Source: Atherix ibis (taxonomy: Eukaryota > Arthropoda > Insecta > Diptera > Athericidae). From it: a DNA stretch of 64,000 nucleotides. Location: NCBI GenBank assembly GCA_958298945.1, contig OY282608.1:11819933-11883932 (forward strand), in the 5' to 3' direction. Under the pieces are notes generated by a model that made no database searches, had not been told where the DNA came from, and saw nothing but the letters and a program-made list of their open reading frames with translations. A program made the translations under genes and the position numbers. How positions within the stretch are numbered: position 1 is the stretch's first letter; each line of letters opens with the position of its first letter. Of this stretch, positions 23,661-35,900 are shown piece after piece.

Positions 23661-26600
23661 GTTTGTTGGTTTGTTGGTTTGTTAGTTTGTTGGTTTTTTG
23701 GTTTGTTGGTTTGTTGGTTTGTTGGTTTGTTGGTTTGTTGGTTTGTTGGTTTATTGGCTTGTTGGTTTGGTGGTTTTTTGGTTTCTTGGTTTGTTGGTTT
23801 GTTGGTTTGTTCGTTTGTTGGTTTGTTGGTTTGTTGGTTTGTTGATTTGTTCGTTTATTCGTTTGTTGGTTTGTTGGTTTGTTGGTTTGTTGGCTTGTTG
23901 ATTTGTTGGTTTGTTGGCTTGTTGGTTTGTTGGTTTGTTGGATTTTTGGTTTGTTCGTTTGTTGGCTTGTTGGTTTGTTGGCTTGTTGGCTTGTTGGTTT
24001 GTTGGCTTGTTGGCTTGTTGGTTTGTTGGTTTGTTGGTTTGTTGGTTTGTTGGTTTGTTGGTTTGTTGGTTAGTTGGTTTGTTGGCTTGTTGGTTTGTTG
24101 GTTTGTTGGATTGTTTGTTTGTTGGTTTTTTGGTTTGTTCGTTTGTTGGTTTGTTGGTTTGTTGGTTTGTTGGTTTGTTGGTTTGTTGGTTTGTTGGTTT
24201 GTTGGTTTTTTGGTTTTTTGGTTTGTTCGTTTGTTGGTTTGTTGGTTTGTTGGTTTGTTGGTTTATTGGTTTGTTGGCTTGTTGGCTTGTTGGTTTGTTG
24301 ATTTGTTGGTTTGTTTGTTTGTTGGTTTGTTCGTTTGTTGGTTTGTTGGTTTGTTGGTTTGTTGGTTTGTTGGTTTGTTGGTTTTTGGTTTGTTGGTTTG
24401 TTGGTTTGTTTGTTTGTTGGTTTTTTGGTTTGTTGGTTTGTTGGTTTGTTGGCATGTTGGTTTGTTGGCTTGTTGGCTTATTGGTTTGTTGGCTTGTTGG
24501 TTTGTTGGTTTTTGGTTTGTTGGTTTGTTGGTTTGTTGGTTTGTTGGTTTGTTGGTTTGTTGGTTTGTTGGTTTGTTGGTTTGTTGGTTTGTTGGTTTGT
24601 TGGTTTGTTGGTTTGTTGGTTTGTTGGTTTGTTCGTGTGTTCGTTTGTTCGTTTGTTGGTTTGTTGGTTTGTTCGTTTGTTGGTTTGTTGGTTTGTTGGT
24701 TTGTTGGTCTGTTTTTTTGTTGGTTTGTTGGCTTGTTGGTTTGTTGGTTTGTTGGTTTGTTGGTTTGTTGGTTTGTTCGTTTGTTTGCTTGTTTGTTTGT
24801 TGGCTTGTAGGTTTGTCGGCTAGTTGGTTTGTTGGTTTGTTGGTTTGTTGGTTCGTTGGTTTGTTGGCTTGTTGGTTTGTTGGCTTGTTAGCTTGTTGGT
24901 TTGTTGGTTTGTTCGTTTGTTGGTTTGTTGGTTTATTGGTTTGTTGGTTTGTTGGTTTGTTTGCTGTTGGCTTGTTGGTTGGTTGGTTTGTTGTTTTGTT
25001 GGTTTGTTGGCTTGTTAGGTTGTTGGTTTGTTGGTTTGTTGGTTTGTTGGTTTGTTGAGTTGTTGGTTTATTGGTTTGTTGGCTTGTTGGTTTGTTGGCT
25101 TGTTGGCTTGTTGGTTTGTTGGTTTGTTGGTTTGTTCGTTTGTGAGTTTGTTGGCTTGTTGGTTTGGTGGTTTGTTGGTTTCTTGGTTTGTTGGTTTGTT
25201 GGGTTGTTGGTTTGTTGGTTTGTTGGTTTGTTGGTTTGTTCGTTTGTTCGTTTGTTCGTTTGTTCGTTTGTTGGTTTGTTGGTTTGTTGGTTTGTTTTTT
25301 TGTTGGTTTGTTGGTTTGTTGGATTGTTGGCTTGTTGGTTTGTTGGTTTGTTGGTTTGTTCGTTTGTTGGCTTGTTCGTTTGTTGGCTTGTAGGTTTGTC
25401 GGCTAGTTGGTTTGTTGGTTTGTTGGTTTGTTGGTTTGTTGGTTTGTTGGTTTGTTGGTTTGTTGGTTTGTTGGTTTGTTGGTTTGTTGGCTTGTTGGCT
25501 TGTTGGCTTGTTGGTTTGTTGGTTTGTTGTTTTGTTCGTTTGATGGTTTGTTGGATTGTTGGTTTTTTGGTTTGTTGGCTTGTTGGTTTGTTGGTTTGTT
25601 GGTTTGTTGGTTTGTTGGTTTGTTGGTTTGTTCGTTTGTTGGTTTTTTGGTTTGTTGGTTTGTTGGCATGTTGGTTTATTGGCGTGTTGGCTTGTTGGCT
25701 TATTGGTTTGTTGGCTTGTTGGTTTGATGTCTTGTTGGCTTGTTGGTTTGTTGGTTTATTGGTTTGTTTGTTTGTTGGCTTGTTGGTTTGTTGGTTTGTT
25801 GGTTTGTTGGTTTGTTGGTTTGTTGGTTTGTTGGTTTTTTGGTTTGTTGGTTTTTTGGTTTGTTGGTTTGTTGGTTTGTTGGTTTATTGGCTTGTTGGTT
25901 TGGTGGTTTTTTGGTTTCTTGGTTTGTTGGTTTGTTGGTTTGTTCGTTTGTTGGTTTGTTGGTTTGTTGGTTTGTTGATTTGTTCGTTTATTCGTTTGTT
26001 GGTTTGTTGGTTTGTTGGTTTGTTGGCTTGTTGATTTGTTGGTTTGTTGGTTTGTTGGATTTTTGGTTTGTTCGTTTGTTGGCTTGTTGGTTTGTTGGCT
26101 TGTTGGCTTGTTGGTTTGTTGGTTTGTTGGCTTGTTGGCTTGTTGGTTTGTTGGTTTGTTGGTTTGTTGGTTTGTTGGTTTGTTGGTTAGTTGGTTTGTT
26201 GGCTTGTTGGTTTGTTGGTTTGTTGGATTGTTTGTTTGTTGGTTTTTTGGTTTGTTCGTTTGTTGGTTTGTTGGTTTGTTGGTTTGTTGGTTTGTTGGTT
26301 TGTTGGTTTGTTGGTTTGTTGGTTTGTTGGTTTTTTGGTTTTTTGGTTTGTTCGTTTGTTGGTTTGTTGGTTTGTTGGTTTGTTGGTTTATTGGTTTGCT
26401 GGCTTGTTGGCTTGTTGGTTTGTTGATTTGTTGGTTTGTTTGTTTGTTGGTTTGTTCGTTTGTTGGTTTGTTGGTTTGTTGGTTTGTTGGTTTGTTGGTT
26501 TGTTGGTTTGTTGGTTTGTTGGTTTGTTGGTTTGTTGGTTTGTTCGTTTGTTCGTTTGTTGGTTTGTTGGTTTGTTGGTTTGTTGGTTTGTTGGTTTGTT

Positions 26601-27200
26601 GGTTTGTTGGTTTGTTGGCGTGTTGGCTTGTTGGTTTTTTGGTTTGTTCGTTTGTTGGTTTGTTGGTTTGTTGGTTTGTTGGTTTGTTGGTTTGTTGGTT
26701 TGTTGGTTTGTTGGTTTGTTGGTTTGTTGGTTTTTTGGTTTGTTGGTTTGGTCGTTTGTTGATTTGTTGGTTTGTTGGTTTTTTCGTTTGTTGGCTTGTT
26801 GGTTTGTTGGTTTTTTGGCTTGTTGGCTTGTTGGCTTGTTGGTTTGTTGGTTTGTTGGTTTGTTTGTTTGTTGGTTTGTTCGTTTGTTTGTTTGTTGGTT
26901 TGTTGGTTTGTTGGTTTGTTGGTTTGTTGGTTTGTTGGTTTATTGGTTTGTTGGTTTGTTGGTTTGTTCGTTTGTTGGTTTGTTGGTTTGTTGGTTTGTT
27001 GGTTTGTTGGTTTGTTGGTTTGTTCGTTTGTTGGTTTGTTGGTTTGTTGGTTTGTTGGTTTGTTGGTTTGTTGGTTTGTTGGTTTGTTGGTTTGTTGGTT
27101 TGTTGGTTTGTTGGTTTCTTGGTTTGTTGGCTTTTTGGTTTGTTGGTTTGTTGGTTTGTTCGTTTGTTGGCTTGTTGGTTTGTTGGCTTGTTGGTTTGTT
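23661..27200. repeat. Mosaic with two further GGATTTTT-haplotype copies
   Basis: GGATTTTT occurs at 23940 and near 26057 in the usual context. A TAGGTTTGTCGG sequence occurs at 24808 and 25391 (offset 583), both preceded by clusters of CGTTTGTT. The second has four consecutive CGTTTGTT units at 25241-25272. Seven-base GGTTTTT units appear near 24379 and 24507; they are scarce further left and common further right. GATGTCTTG near 25724 and GGATTGTT near 25553 are single relics of the 200-bp pair. No gene is visible. Confidence 0.7.
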
Positions 27201-28404
27201 GGCTAGTTGCTTTTTGGTTTGTTGGTTTGTTGGTTTGTTGGTTTATTGGTTTGTTGGTTTGTTGGTTTGTTGGCTTGTTGGTTTGTTGGCTTGTTGTCTT
27301 GTTGGTTTGTTGGTTTGTTGGTTTGTTGGCTTGTTGGCTTGTTGGTTTGTTGGGTTGTTGGTTTGCTGGTTTGTTGGTTTGTTGGTTTGTTGGTTTGTTG
27401 GCTTGTTGGTTTATTGGTTTGTTGGTTTGTTGGTTTGTTGTTTTGTTGGCTTGTTGGCTTGTTGGTTTGTTGCTTTGTTCGTTTGTTGGTTTGTTGGTTT
27501 GTTGGTTTTTTGGTTTGTTGGCTTGTTGGTTTTTTGGTTTGTTGGTTTGTTGGTTCGTTGGTTTGTTCGTTTGTTGGTTTTTTTGTTTGTTGGTTTCTTG
27601 GTTTGTTGGCATGTTGGTTTGTTGGTTTGTTGACTTGTTGGCTTATTGGTTTGTTGCCTTGTTGGTTTGTTGGCTTGTTGGCTTGTTGGTTTGTTGGTTT
27701 GTTGGTTTGTTCGTTTGTTGGTTTGTTCGTTTGTTGGTTTGTTTGTTTGTGGTTTGTTGGCTTGTTGGTTTGTTGGTTTGTTGGTTTGTTGGTTTGTTGG
27801 TTTGTTGGTTTGTTGGCTTGTTGGGTTGTTGGTTTGTTGGTTTGTTGACTTGTTGGTTTGTTGGCTTGTTGGTTTGTTGGTTTGTTGGTTTGTTGGTTTG
27901 CTCGGTTGTTGGTTTGTTCGTTTGTTGGTTTGTTGGTTTGTTGGTTTGTTGGTTTGTTGGTTTGTTGGTTTGTTGGTTTGTTAGCATGTTGGCTTGTTGG
28001 TTTTTTGGTTTGTTCGTTTGTTGGTTTGTTGGTTTGTTGGTTTGTTGGTTTGTTGGTTTGTTTGTTTGTTCGTTTGTTGGTTTGTTGGTTTGTTGGCTTG
28101 TTGGTTTGTTGGTTTGTTGGCTTATTGGTTTGTTTGTTTGTTGGTTTGTTCGTTTGTTGGTTTGTTTGTTTATTGGTTTGTTGGCTTGTTGGTTTGTTGG
28201 CTAGTTGCTTTTTTGGTTTGTTGGCATGTTGGTTTGTTGGCTTGTTGGCTTATTGGTTTGTTGGCTTGTTGGTTTGTTGGTTTTGGTTTGTTGGTTTGTT
28301 GGTTTGTTGGTTTCTTGGTTTGCTGGTTTGTTGGTTTGTTGGTTTGTTGGTTTGTTGGTTTGTTGGTTTGTTGGTTTGTTGGTTTGTTGGTTTGTTGGTT
28401 TGTT
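27201..28404. repeat. Transitional block carrying the right-type GGCTAGTT marker
   Basis: GGCTAGTTGC at 27201 and 28199 is followed by a T run (CTTTTTGG and CTTTTTTGG) instead of the left-domain CTTTGGTGG. Between them lie GGCATGTT near 27609 and a GCATG variant near 27983. The pattern anticipates the right domain at 49.6-64 kb. A run of T's with a shortened unit (TTGGTTTTGG) lies near 28279. Nothing coding is present. Confidence 0.7.
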
Positions 28405-28468
28405 CGTTTGTTCGTTTGTTCGTTTGTTCGTTTGTTCGTTTGTTCGTTTGTTCGTTTGTTCGTTTGTT
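28405..28468. repeat. Run of eight CpG-bearing CGTTTGTT units
   Basis: CG dinucleotides fall at 28405, 28413, 28421, 28429, 28437, 28445, 28453 and 28461, exactly 8 bp apart. The consensus unit has no CpG, so such runs are the only dense CpG clusters here. A shorter run of four lies at 25241-25272. Confidence 0.95.
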
Positions 28469-30652
28469 GGTTTATTCGTTTGTTGGTTTGTTGGTTTGTT
28501 TGTTTGTTTTTTTGTTGGTTTGTTGGTTTGTTGGTTTGTTGGCTTGTTGGTTTTTTGGTTTGTTGGTTTGTTGGTTTGTTCGTTTGTTGGATTGTTCGTT
28601 TGTTGGCTTGTAGGTTTGTCGGCTAGTTGGTTTGTTGGTTTGTTGGTTTGTTGGTTTGTTGGTTTGTTGGTTTGTTGGTTTGTTGGCTTGTTCGTTTGTT
28701 GGCTTGTTGGCTTGTTGGTTTGTTGGTTTGTTCGTTTGTTGGTTTGTTGGTTTATTGGTTTGTTGGTTTGTTGGTTTGTTTGGTTGTTGGCTTGTTGGTT
28801 TGTTGGTTTGTTGTTTTGTTGGTTTGTTGGCTTGTTGGGTTGTTGGTTTGTTGGTTTATTCGTTTGTTGGTTTGTTGGTTCGTTGGTTTTTTGGTTTGTT
28901 GGCTTGTTGGTTTCTTGGCATGTTGGGTTGTTGGTTTGTTGACTTGTTGGCTTATTGGTTTGTTGGCTTGTTGGTTTGTTGGCTTGTTGGCTTGTTGGTT
29001 TGTTGGTTTGTTGGTTTGTTCGTTTGTTGGTTTGTTGGCTTGTTGGTTTGGTGGTTTGTTGGTTTCTTGGTTTGTTGGTTTGTTGGCTTGTTGGTTTGTT
29101 GGTTTGTTGGTTTGTTCGTTTGTTGGTTTGTTGGCTTGTTGGTTTGGTGGTTTGTTGGCTTGTTGATTTGTTGGTTTGTTGGCTTGTTGGTTTGTTGGTT
29201 TGTTGGATTTTTGGTTTGTTCGTTTGTTGGCTAGTTGGTTTGTTGGTTTGTTGGCTTGTTGGTTTGTTGGCTTGTTGGTTTGTTGGTTTGTTGGTTTGTT
29301 GGTTTGTTTGTTTGTTGGTTAGTTGGCTTGTTGGCTTGATGGTTTGTTGGTTTGTTGGCTTGTTGGTTTGTTGGTTTTTTGGTTTGTTGGTTTGTTGGTT
29401 TGTTGGCTTGTTGGCTTATTGGTTTGTTGATTTGTTGGTTTGTTTCTTTGTTGGTTTGTTCGTTTGTTGGTTTGTTGGTTTGTTGGTTTGCTGGTTTGTT
29501 GGTTTGTTGGTTTGTTGGTTTGTTGGTTTGTTGGTTTGTTGGTTTGTTGGTTTGTTGGTTTGTTGGTTTGTTGGTTTCTTGGTTTGTTCGTTTGTTGGTT
29601 TGTTGGTTTGTTGGTTTGTTTGTTGGTTCGTTTGTTGGTTTGTTGGTTTGTTGGCTTGTTGGTTTGTTGGTTTGTTGGCTTATTGGTTTGTTTGTTGGTT
29701 GGTTTGTTCGTTTGTTGGTTTGTTTGTTTGTTGGTTTGTTGGTTTGTTGGTTTGTTGGTTTGTTGGTTTGTTGATTTGTTGGCTTGTTGGCTTGTTGGTT
29801 TATTGGTTTGTTGGTTTGTTGGTTTGTTGTTTTGTTGGCTTGTTGGTTTGTTGGTTTGTTCGTTTGTTGGTTTATTGGTTTGTTCGTTTGTTGGTTTTTT
29901 GGTTTGTTGGTTTGTTGGTTTGTTGGCATGTTTGTTTGTTGGCTTGTTGGCTTATTGGTTTGTTGGCTTGTTGGTTTGTTGGTTTGTTCGTTTGTTGGTT
30001 TGTTGGTTTGTTGGTTTGTTGATTTGTTCGTTTATTCGTTTGTTGGTTTGTTGGTTTGTTGGTTTGTTGGCTTGTTGATTTGTTGGTTTGTTGGCTTGTT
30101 GGTTTGTTGGTTTGTTGGATTTTTGGTTTGTTCGTTTGTTGGCTTGTTGGTTTGTTGGCTTGTTGGCTTGTTGGTTTGTTGGCTTGTTGGCTTGTTGGTT
30201 TGTTGGTTTGTTGGTTTGTTGGTTTGTTGGTTTGTTGGTTAGTTGGCTTGTTGGCTTATTGGTTTGTTGGTTTGTTGGATTGTTTGTTTGTTAGTTTTTT
30301 GGTTTGTTCGTTTGTTGGTTTGTTGGTTTGTTGGTTTTGTTGGTTTGTTGGTTTGTTGTTTTGTTGGTTTTTGGGTTTTTTGGTTTGTTCGTTTGTTGGT
30401 TTGTTGGTTTGTTGGTTTGTTGGTTTATTGGTTTGTTGGCTTGTTGGCTTGTTGGTTTGTTGATTTGTTGGTTCGTTTGTTTGTTGGTTTATTCGTTTGT
30501 TGGTTTGTTGGTTTGTTGGTTTGTTGGTTTGTTGGTTTGTTGGTTTTTGGTTTGTTGGTTTGTTGGTTTGTTGGTTTGTTGGTTTGTTGGTTTGTTGGTT
30601 TGTTGGTTTGTTGGTTTGTTGGTTTCTTGGTTTGTTCGTTTGTTGGTTTGTT
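28405..30652. repeat. 2.26-kb tandem duplication, copy 1
   Basis: The copy begins in a run of eight consecutive CGTTTGTT units (28405-28468). It includes TAGGTTTGTCGG at 28611, GCATG near 28919 and 29927, GGATTTTT near 29211 and 30117, several 12-bp units from TGTTGGTTCG, and a 9-bp GGTTTTGTT unit near 30333. The same order follows at 30653-32916. Confidence 0.88.
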
Positions 30653-30724
30653 CGTTTGTTCGTTTGTTCGTTTGTTCGTTTGTTCGTTTGTTCGTTTGTT
30701 CGTTTGTTCGTTTGTTCGTTTGTT
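30653..30724. repeat. Run of nine CpG-bearing CGTTTGTT units
   Basis: CG dinucleotides fall every 8 bp from 30653 to 30717. This run marks the junction of the two 2.26-kb copies and is one unit longer than its counterpart at 28405-28468. Confidence 0.95.
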
Positions 30725-32916
30725 GGTTTATTCGTTTGTTGGTTTGTTGGTTTGTTTGTTTGTTTTTTTGTTGGTTTGTTGGTTTGTTGGTTTGTTGGCT
30801 TGTTGGTTTTTTGGTTTGTTGGTTTGTTGGTTTGTTCGTTTGTTGGATTGTTCGTTTGTTGGCTTGTAGGTTTGTCGGCTAGTTGGTTTGTTGGTTTGTT
30901 GGTTTGTTGGTTTGTTGGTTTGTTGGTTTGTTGGTTTGTTGGTTTGTTGGCTTGTTCGTTTGTTGGCTTGTTGGCTTGTTGGTTTGTTGGTTTGTTCGTT
31001 TGTTGGTTTGTTGGTTTATTGGTTTGTTGGTTTGTTGGTTTGTTTGGTTGTTGGCTTGTTGGTTTGTTGGTTTGTTGTTTTGTTGGTTTGTTGGCTTGTT
31101 GGGTTGTTGGTTTGTTGGTTTATTCGTTTGTTGGTTTGTTGGTTCGTTGGTTTTTTGGTTTGTTGGCTTGTTGGTTTCTTGGCATGTTGGGTTGTTGGTT
31201 TGTTGACTTGTTGGCTTATTGGTTTGTTGGCTTGTTGGTTTGTTGGCTTGTTGGCTTGTTGGTTTGTTGGTTTGTTGGTTTGTTCGTTTGTTGGTTTGTT
31301 GGCTTGTTGGTTTGGTGGTTTGTTGGTTTCTTGGTTTGTTGGTTTGTTGGCTTGTTGGTTTGTTGGTTTGTTGGTTTGTTCGTTTGTTGGTTTGTTGGCT
31401 TGTTGGTTTGGTGGTTTGTTGGCTTGTTGATTTGTTGGTTTGTTGGCTTGTTGGTTTGTTGGTTTGTTGGATTTTTGGTTTGTTCGTTTGTTGGCTAGTT
31501 GGTTTGTTGGTTTGTTGGCTTGTTGGTTTGTTGGCTTGTTGGTTTGTTGGTTTGTTGGTTTGTTGGTTTGTTTGTTTGTTGGTTAGTTGGCTTGTTGGCT
31601 TGATGGTTTGTTGGTTTGTTGGCTTGTTGGTTTGTTGGTTTTTTGGTTTGTTGGTTTGTTGGTTTGTTGGCTTGTTGGCTTATTGGTTTGTTGATTTGTT
31701 GGTTTGTTTCTTTGTTGGTTTGTTCGTTTGTTGGTTTGTTGGTTTGTTGGTTTGCTGGTTTGTTGGTTTGTTGGTTTGTTGGTTTGTTGGTTTGTTGGTT
31801 TGTTGGTTTGTTGGTTTGTTGGTTTGTTGGTTTGTTGGTTTCTTGGTTTGTTCGTTTGTTGGTTTGTTGGTTTGTTGGTTTGTTTGTTGGTTCGTTTGTT
31901 GGTTTGTTGGTTTGTTGGCTTGTTGGTTTGTTGGTTTGTTGGCTTATTGGTTTGTTTGTTGGTTGGTTTGTTCGTTTGTTGGTTTGTTTGTTTGTTGGTT
32001 TGTTGGTTTGTTGGTTTGTTGGTTTGTTGGTTTGTTGATTTGTTGGCTTGTTGGCTTGTTGGTTTATTGGTTTGTTGGTTTGTTGGTTTGTTGTTTTGTT
32101 GGCTTGTTGGTTTGTTGGTTTGTTCGTTTGTTGGTTTATTGGTTTGTTCGTTTGTTGGTTTTTTGGTTTGTTGGTTTGTTGGTTTGTTGGCATGTTGGTT
32201 TGTTGGCTTGTTGGCTTATTGGTTTGTTGGCTTGTTGGTTTGTTGGTTTGTTCGTTTGTTGGTTTGTTGGTTTGTTGGTTTGTTGATTTGTTCGTTTATT
32301 CGTTTGTTGGTTTGTTGGTTTGTTGGTTTGTTGGCTTGTTGATTTGTTGGTTTGTTGGCTTGTTGGTTTGTTGGTTTGTTGGATTTTTGGTTTGTTCGTT
32401 TGTTGGCTTGTTGGTTTGTTGGCTTGTTGGCTTGTTGGTTTGTTGGCTTGTTGGCTTGTTGGTTTGTTGGTTTGTTGGTTTGTTGGTTTGTTGGTTTGTT
32501 GGTTAGTTGGCTTGTTGGCTTATTGGTTTGTTGGTTTGTTGGATTGTTTGTTTGTTAGTTTTTTGGTTTGTTCGTTTGTTGGTTTGTTGGTTTGTTGGTT
32601 TTGTTGGTTTGTTGGTTTGTTGTTTTGTTGGTTTTTGGGTTTTTTGGTTTGTTCGTTTGTTGGTTTGTTGGTTTGTTGGTTTGTTGGTTTATTGGTTTGT
32701 TGGCTTGTTGGCTTGTTGGTTTGTTGATTTGTTGGTTCGTTTGTTTGTTGGTTTATTCGTTTGTTGGTTTGTTGGTTTGTTGGTTTGTTGGTTTGTTGGT
32801 TTGTTGGTTTTTGGTTTGTTGGTTTGTTGGTTTGTTGGTTTGTTGGTTTGTTGGTTTGTTGGTTTGTTGGTTTGTTGGTTTGTTGGTTTCTTGGTTTGTT
32901 CGTTTGTTGGTTTGTT
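30653..32916. repeat. 2.26-kb tandem duplication, copy 2
   Basis: This copy begins in a run of nine CGTTTGTT units (30653-30724), one more than copy 1. The offset is 2256 at TAGGTTTGTCGG (28611/30867), then 2264 after an extra GGTTTGTT unit gained before 30949, and stays at 2264 to the end. A visible base change is T at 29933 against G at 32197. Similarity to copy 1 stops at about 32924, where copy 1 enters the CGTTTGTT run and copy 2 does not. Confidence 0.88.
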
Positions 32917-35900
32917 CGTTTGTTGGTTTGTTGGTTTCTTGGTTTGTTGGTTTGTTGGTTTGTTGGTTTGTTGGTTTGTTCGTTTGTTCGTTTGTTGGTT
33001 TGTTTGTTTGTTGGTTTGTCGGCTTGTTGGTTTGTTGGTGTGTTGGTTTGTTGGTTTGTTGGCTTGTTGGTTTGTTGGTTTGTTGGTTTGTTGGTTTGTT
33101 GGCTTGTTGGTTTGTTGGCTTGTTGGTTTGTTGGTTTGTTGGTTTGTTGGTTTGTTGGTTTGTTGGTTTGTTGGTTTGTTCGTTTGTTGGTTTGTTGGTT
33201 TGTTGGTTTGTTGGTTTGTTGGTTTGTTGGTTTGTTGCTTTGTTGGTTTGTTGGTTTGTTGGTTTGTTGGCCTGTTGGCTTGTTGGTTTTTTTGGTTTGT
33301 TCGTTTGTTGGTTTGTTGGTTTGTTGGTTTGTTGGTTTGTTGGTTTGTTGGTTTGTTGGTTTGTTCGTTTGTTGGTTTGTTGGTTTGTTGGTTTGTTGGT
33401 TTTTTGGTTTGTTGGTTTGGTCGTTTGTTGATTTGTTTGTTTGTTGGTTTTTTCGTTTGTTGGCTTGTTGGTTTGTTGGTTTTTTGGCTTGTTGGCTTGT
33501 TGGCTTGTTGGTTTGTTGGTTTGTTGGTTTGTTTGTTTGTTGGTTTGTTCGTTTGTTGGTTTGTTGGTTTGTTGGTTTGTTGGTTTGTTGGTTTGTTGGT
33601 TTATTGGTTTGTTGGTTTGTTGGTTTGTTCGTTTGTTGGTTTGTTGGTTTGTTGGTTTGTTGGTTTGTTGGTTTGTGTGTTTGTTGGTTTGTTCGTTTGT
33701 TGGTTTGTTGGTTTGTTGGTTTGCTGGTTTGTTGGTTTGTTGGTTTGTTGGTTTGTTGGTTTGTTGGTTTGTTGGTTTGTTGGTTTGTTGGTTTGTTGGT
33801 TTCTTGGTTTGTTCGTTTGTTGGTTTGTTGGTTTGTTTGTTTGTTTGTTGGTTCGTTTGTTGGTTTGTTGGTTTGTTGGTTTGTTGGCTTGTTGGTTTGT
33901 TGGTTTGTTGGCTTATTGGTTTGTTTGTTGGTTGGTTTGTTCGTTTGTTGGTTTGTTTGTTTGTTCGTTTGTTGGCTTGTTGGTTTGTTGGTTTGTTGGT
34001 TTGTTGGTTTGTTTGCTTGTTGGTTTGTTGGTTTGTTGGTTTGTTGATTTGTTGGCTTGTTGGCTTGTTGGTTTATTGGTTTGTTGGTTTGTTGGTTTGT
34101 TGTTTTGTTGGCTTGTTGACTTGTTGGTTTGTCGGTTTGTCCGTTTGTTGGTTTGTTGATTTGTTGTTTTTTTGGTTTGTTGGCTTGTTGGTTTGTTGGT
34201 TTGTTCGTTTGTTGGTTTATTGGTTTGTTCGTTTGTTGGTTTTTTGGTTTGTTGGTTTGTTGGTTTGTTGGCATGTTGGTTTGTTGGCTTGTTGGCTTAT
34301 TGGTTTGTTGGCTTGTTGGTTTGTTGGTTTTTGGTTTGTTGGTTTGTTGGTTTGTTGGTTTGTTTGTTTGTTGGCTTGTTGGTTTGTTGGTTTGTTGGTT
34401 TGTTGGTTTGTTGGTTTGTTGGTTTGTTGGTTTGTTGGTTTGTTGGTTTGTTGGTTTGTTGGTTTGTTGGTTTGTTGGTTTGTTGGTTTGTTGGTTTATT
34501 GGCTTGTTGGTTTGGTGGTTTTTTGGTTTGTGGGTTTGTTGGTTTGTTGGTTTGTTCGGTTGTTGGTTTGTTGGTTTGTTGGTTTGTTGATTTGTTCGTT
34601 TATTCGTTTGTTGGTTTGTTGGTTTGTTGGTTTGTTGGCTTGTTGATTTGTTGGTTTGTTGGCTTGTTGGTTTGTTGGTTTGTTGGATTTTTGGTTTGTT
34701 CGTTTGTTGGCTTGTTGGTTTGTTGGCTTGTTGGCTTGTTGGTTTGTTGGCTTGTTGGCTTGTTGGTTTGTTGGTTTGTTGGTTTGTTGGTTTGTTGGTT
34801 TGTTGGTTAGTTGGCTTGTTGGCTTGTTGGTTTGTTGGTTTGTTGGATTGTTTGTTTGTTGGTTTTTTGGTTTGTTCGTTAGTTGGTTTGTTGGTTTGTT
34901 GGTTTTGTTGGTTTGTTGGTTTGTTAGTTTGTTGGTTTGTTGGTTTTTAGGTTTTTTGGTTTGTTCGTTTGTTGGTTTGTTGGTTTGTTGGTTTGTTGGT
35001 TTATTGGTTTGTTGGCTTGTTGGCTTGTTGGTTTGTTGATTTGTTGGTTCGTTTGTTTGTTGGTTTATTCGTTTGTTGGTTTGTTGGTTTGTTGGTTTGT
35101 TGGTTTGTTGGTTTTTGGTTTGTTGGTTTGTTGGTTTGTTGGTTTATTGGTTTGTTGGTTTGTTGGTTTGTTGGTTTGTTGGTTTCTTGGTTTGTTCGTT
35201 TGTTGGTTTGTTCGTTTGTTGGTTTGTTCGTTTGTTGGTTTATTGGTTTGTTCGTTTGTTGGTTTTTTGGTTTGTTGGTTTGTTGGTTTGTTGGCATGTT
35301 GGTTTGTTGGCTTGTTGGCTTATTGGTTTGTTGGCTTGTTGGTTTGTTGGTTTTTGGTTTGTTGGTTTGTTGGTTTGTTGGTTTGTTTGTTTGTTGGCTT
35401 GTTGGTTTGTTGGTTTGTTGGTTTGTTGGTTTGTTGGTTTGTTGGTTTGTTGGTTTGTTGGTTTGTTGGTTTGTTGGTTTGTTGGTTTGTTGGTTTGTTG
35501 GTTTGTTGGTTTGTTGGTTTATTGGCTTGTTGGTTTGGTGGTTTTTTGGTTTGTGGGTTTGTTGGTTTGTTGGTTTGTTCGGTTGTTGGTTTGTTGGTTT
35601 GTTGGTTTGTTGATTTGTTCGTTTATTCGTTTGTTGGTTTGTTGGTTTGTTGGTTTGTTGGCTTGTTGATTTGTTGGTTTGTTGGCTTGTTGGTTTGTTG
35701 GTTTGTTGGATTTTTGGTTTGTTCGTTTGTTGGCTTGTTGGTTTGTTGGCTTGTTGGCTTGTTGGTTTGTTGGCTTGTTGGCTTGTTGGTTTGTTGGTTT
35801 GTTGGTTTGTTGGTTTGTTGGTTTGTTGGTTAGTTGGCTTGTTGGCTTGTTGGTTTGTTGGTTTGTTGGATTGTTTGTTTGTTGGTTTTTTGGTTTGTTC

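Noticed and set aside
25756..27612. Open frame of 618 codons on the - strand, rich in N, Q, T, K and P, resembling a prion-like or low-complexity protein
   Set aside because: The same TNQQTNKP cycle appears in all three reverse frames. The ATG comes from a GGCATGTT variant unit and there is no flanking gene structure.
28405..28468. CRISPR-like regular spacing of identical short units
   Set aside because: The units are directly adjacent with no unique spacers and no cas genes nearby.
34944..34960. TTTTTAGG followed by a T run as a possible terminator or polyadenylation signal
   Set aside because: It is a variant unit (GGTTTTTA GGTTTTTT) copied seven times by segmental duplication, with no stem-loop and no gene upstream.
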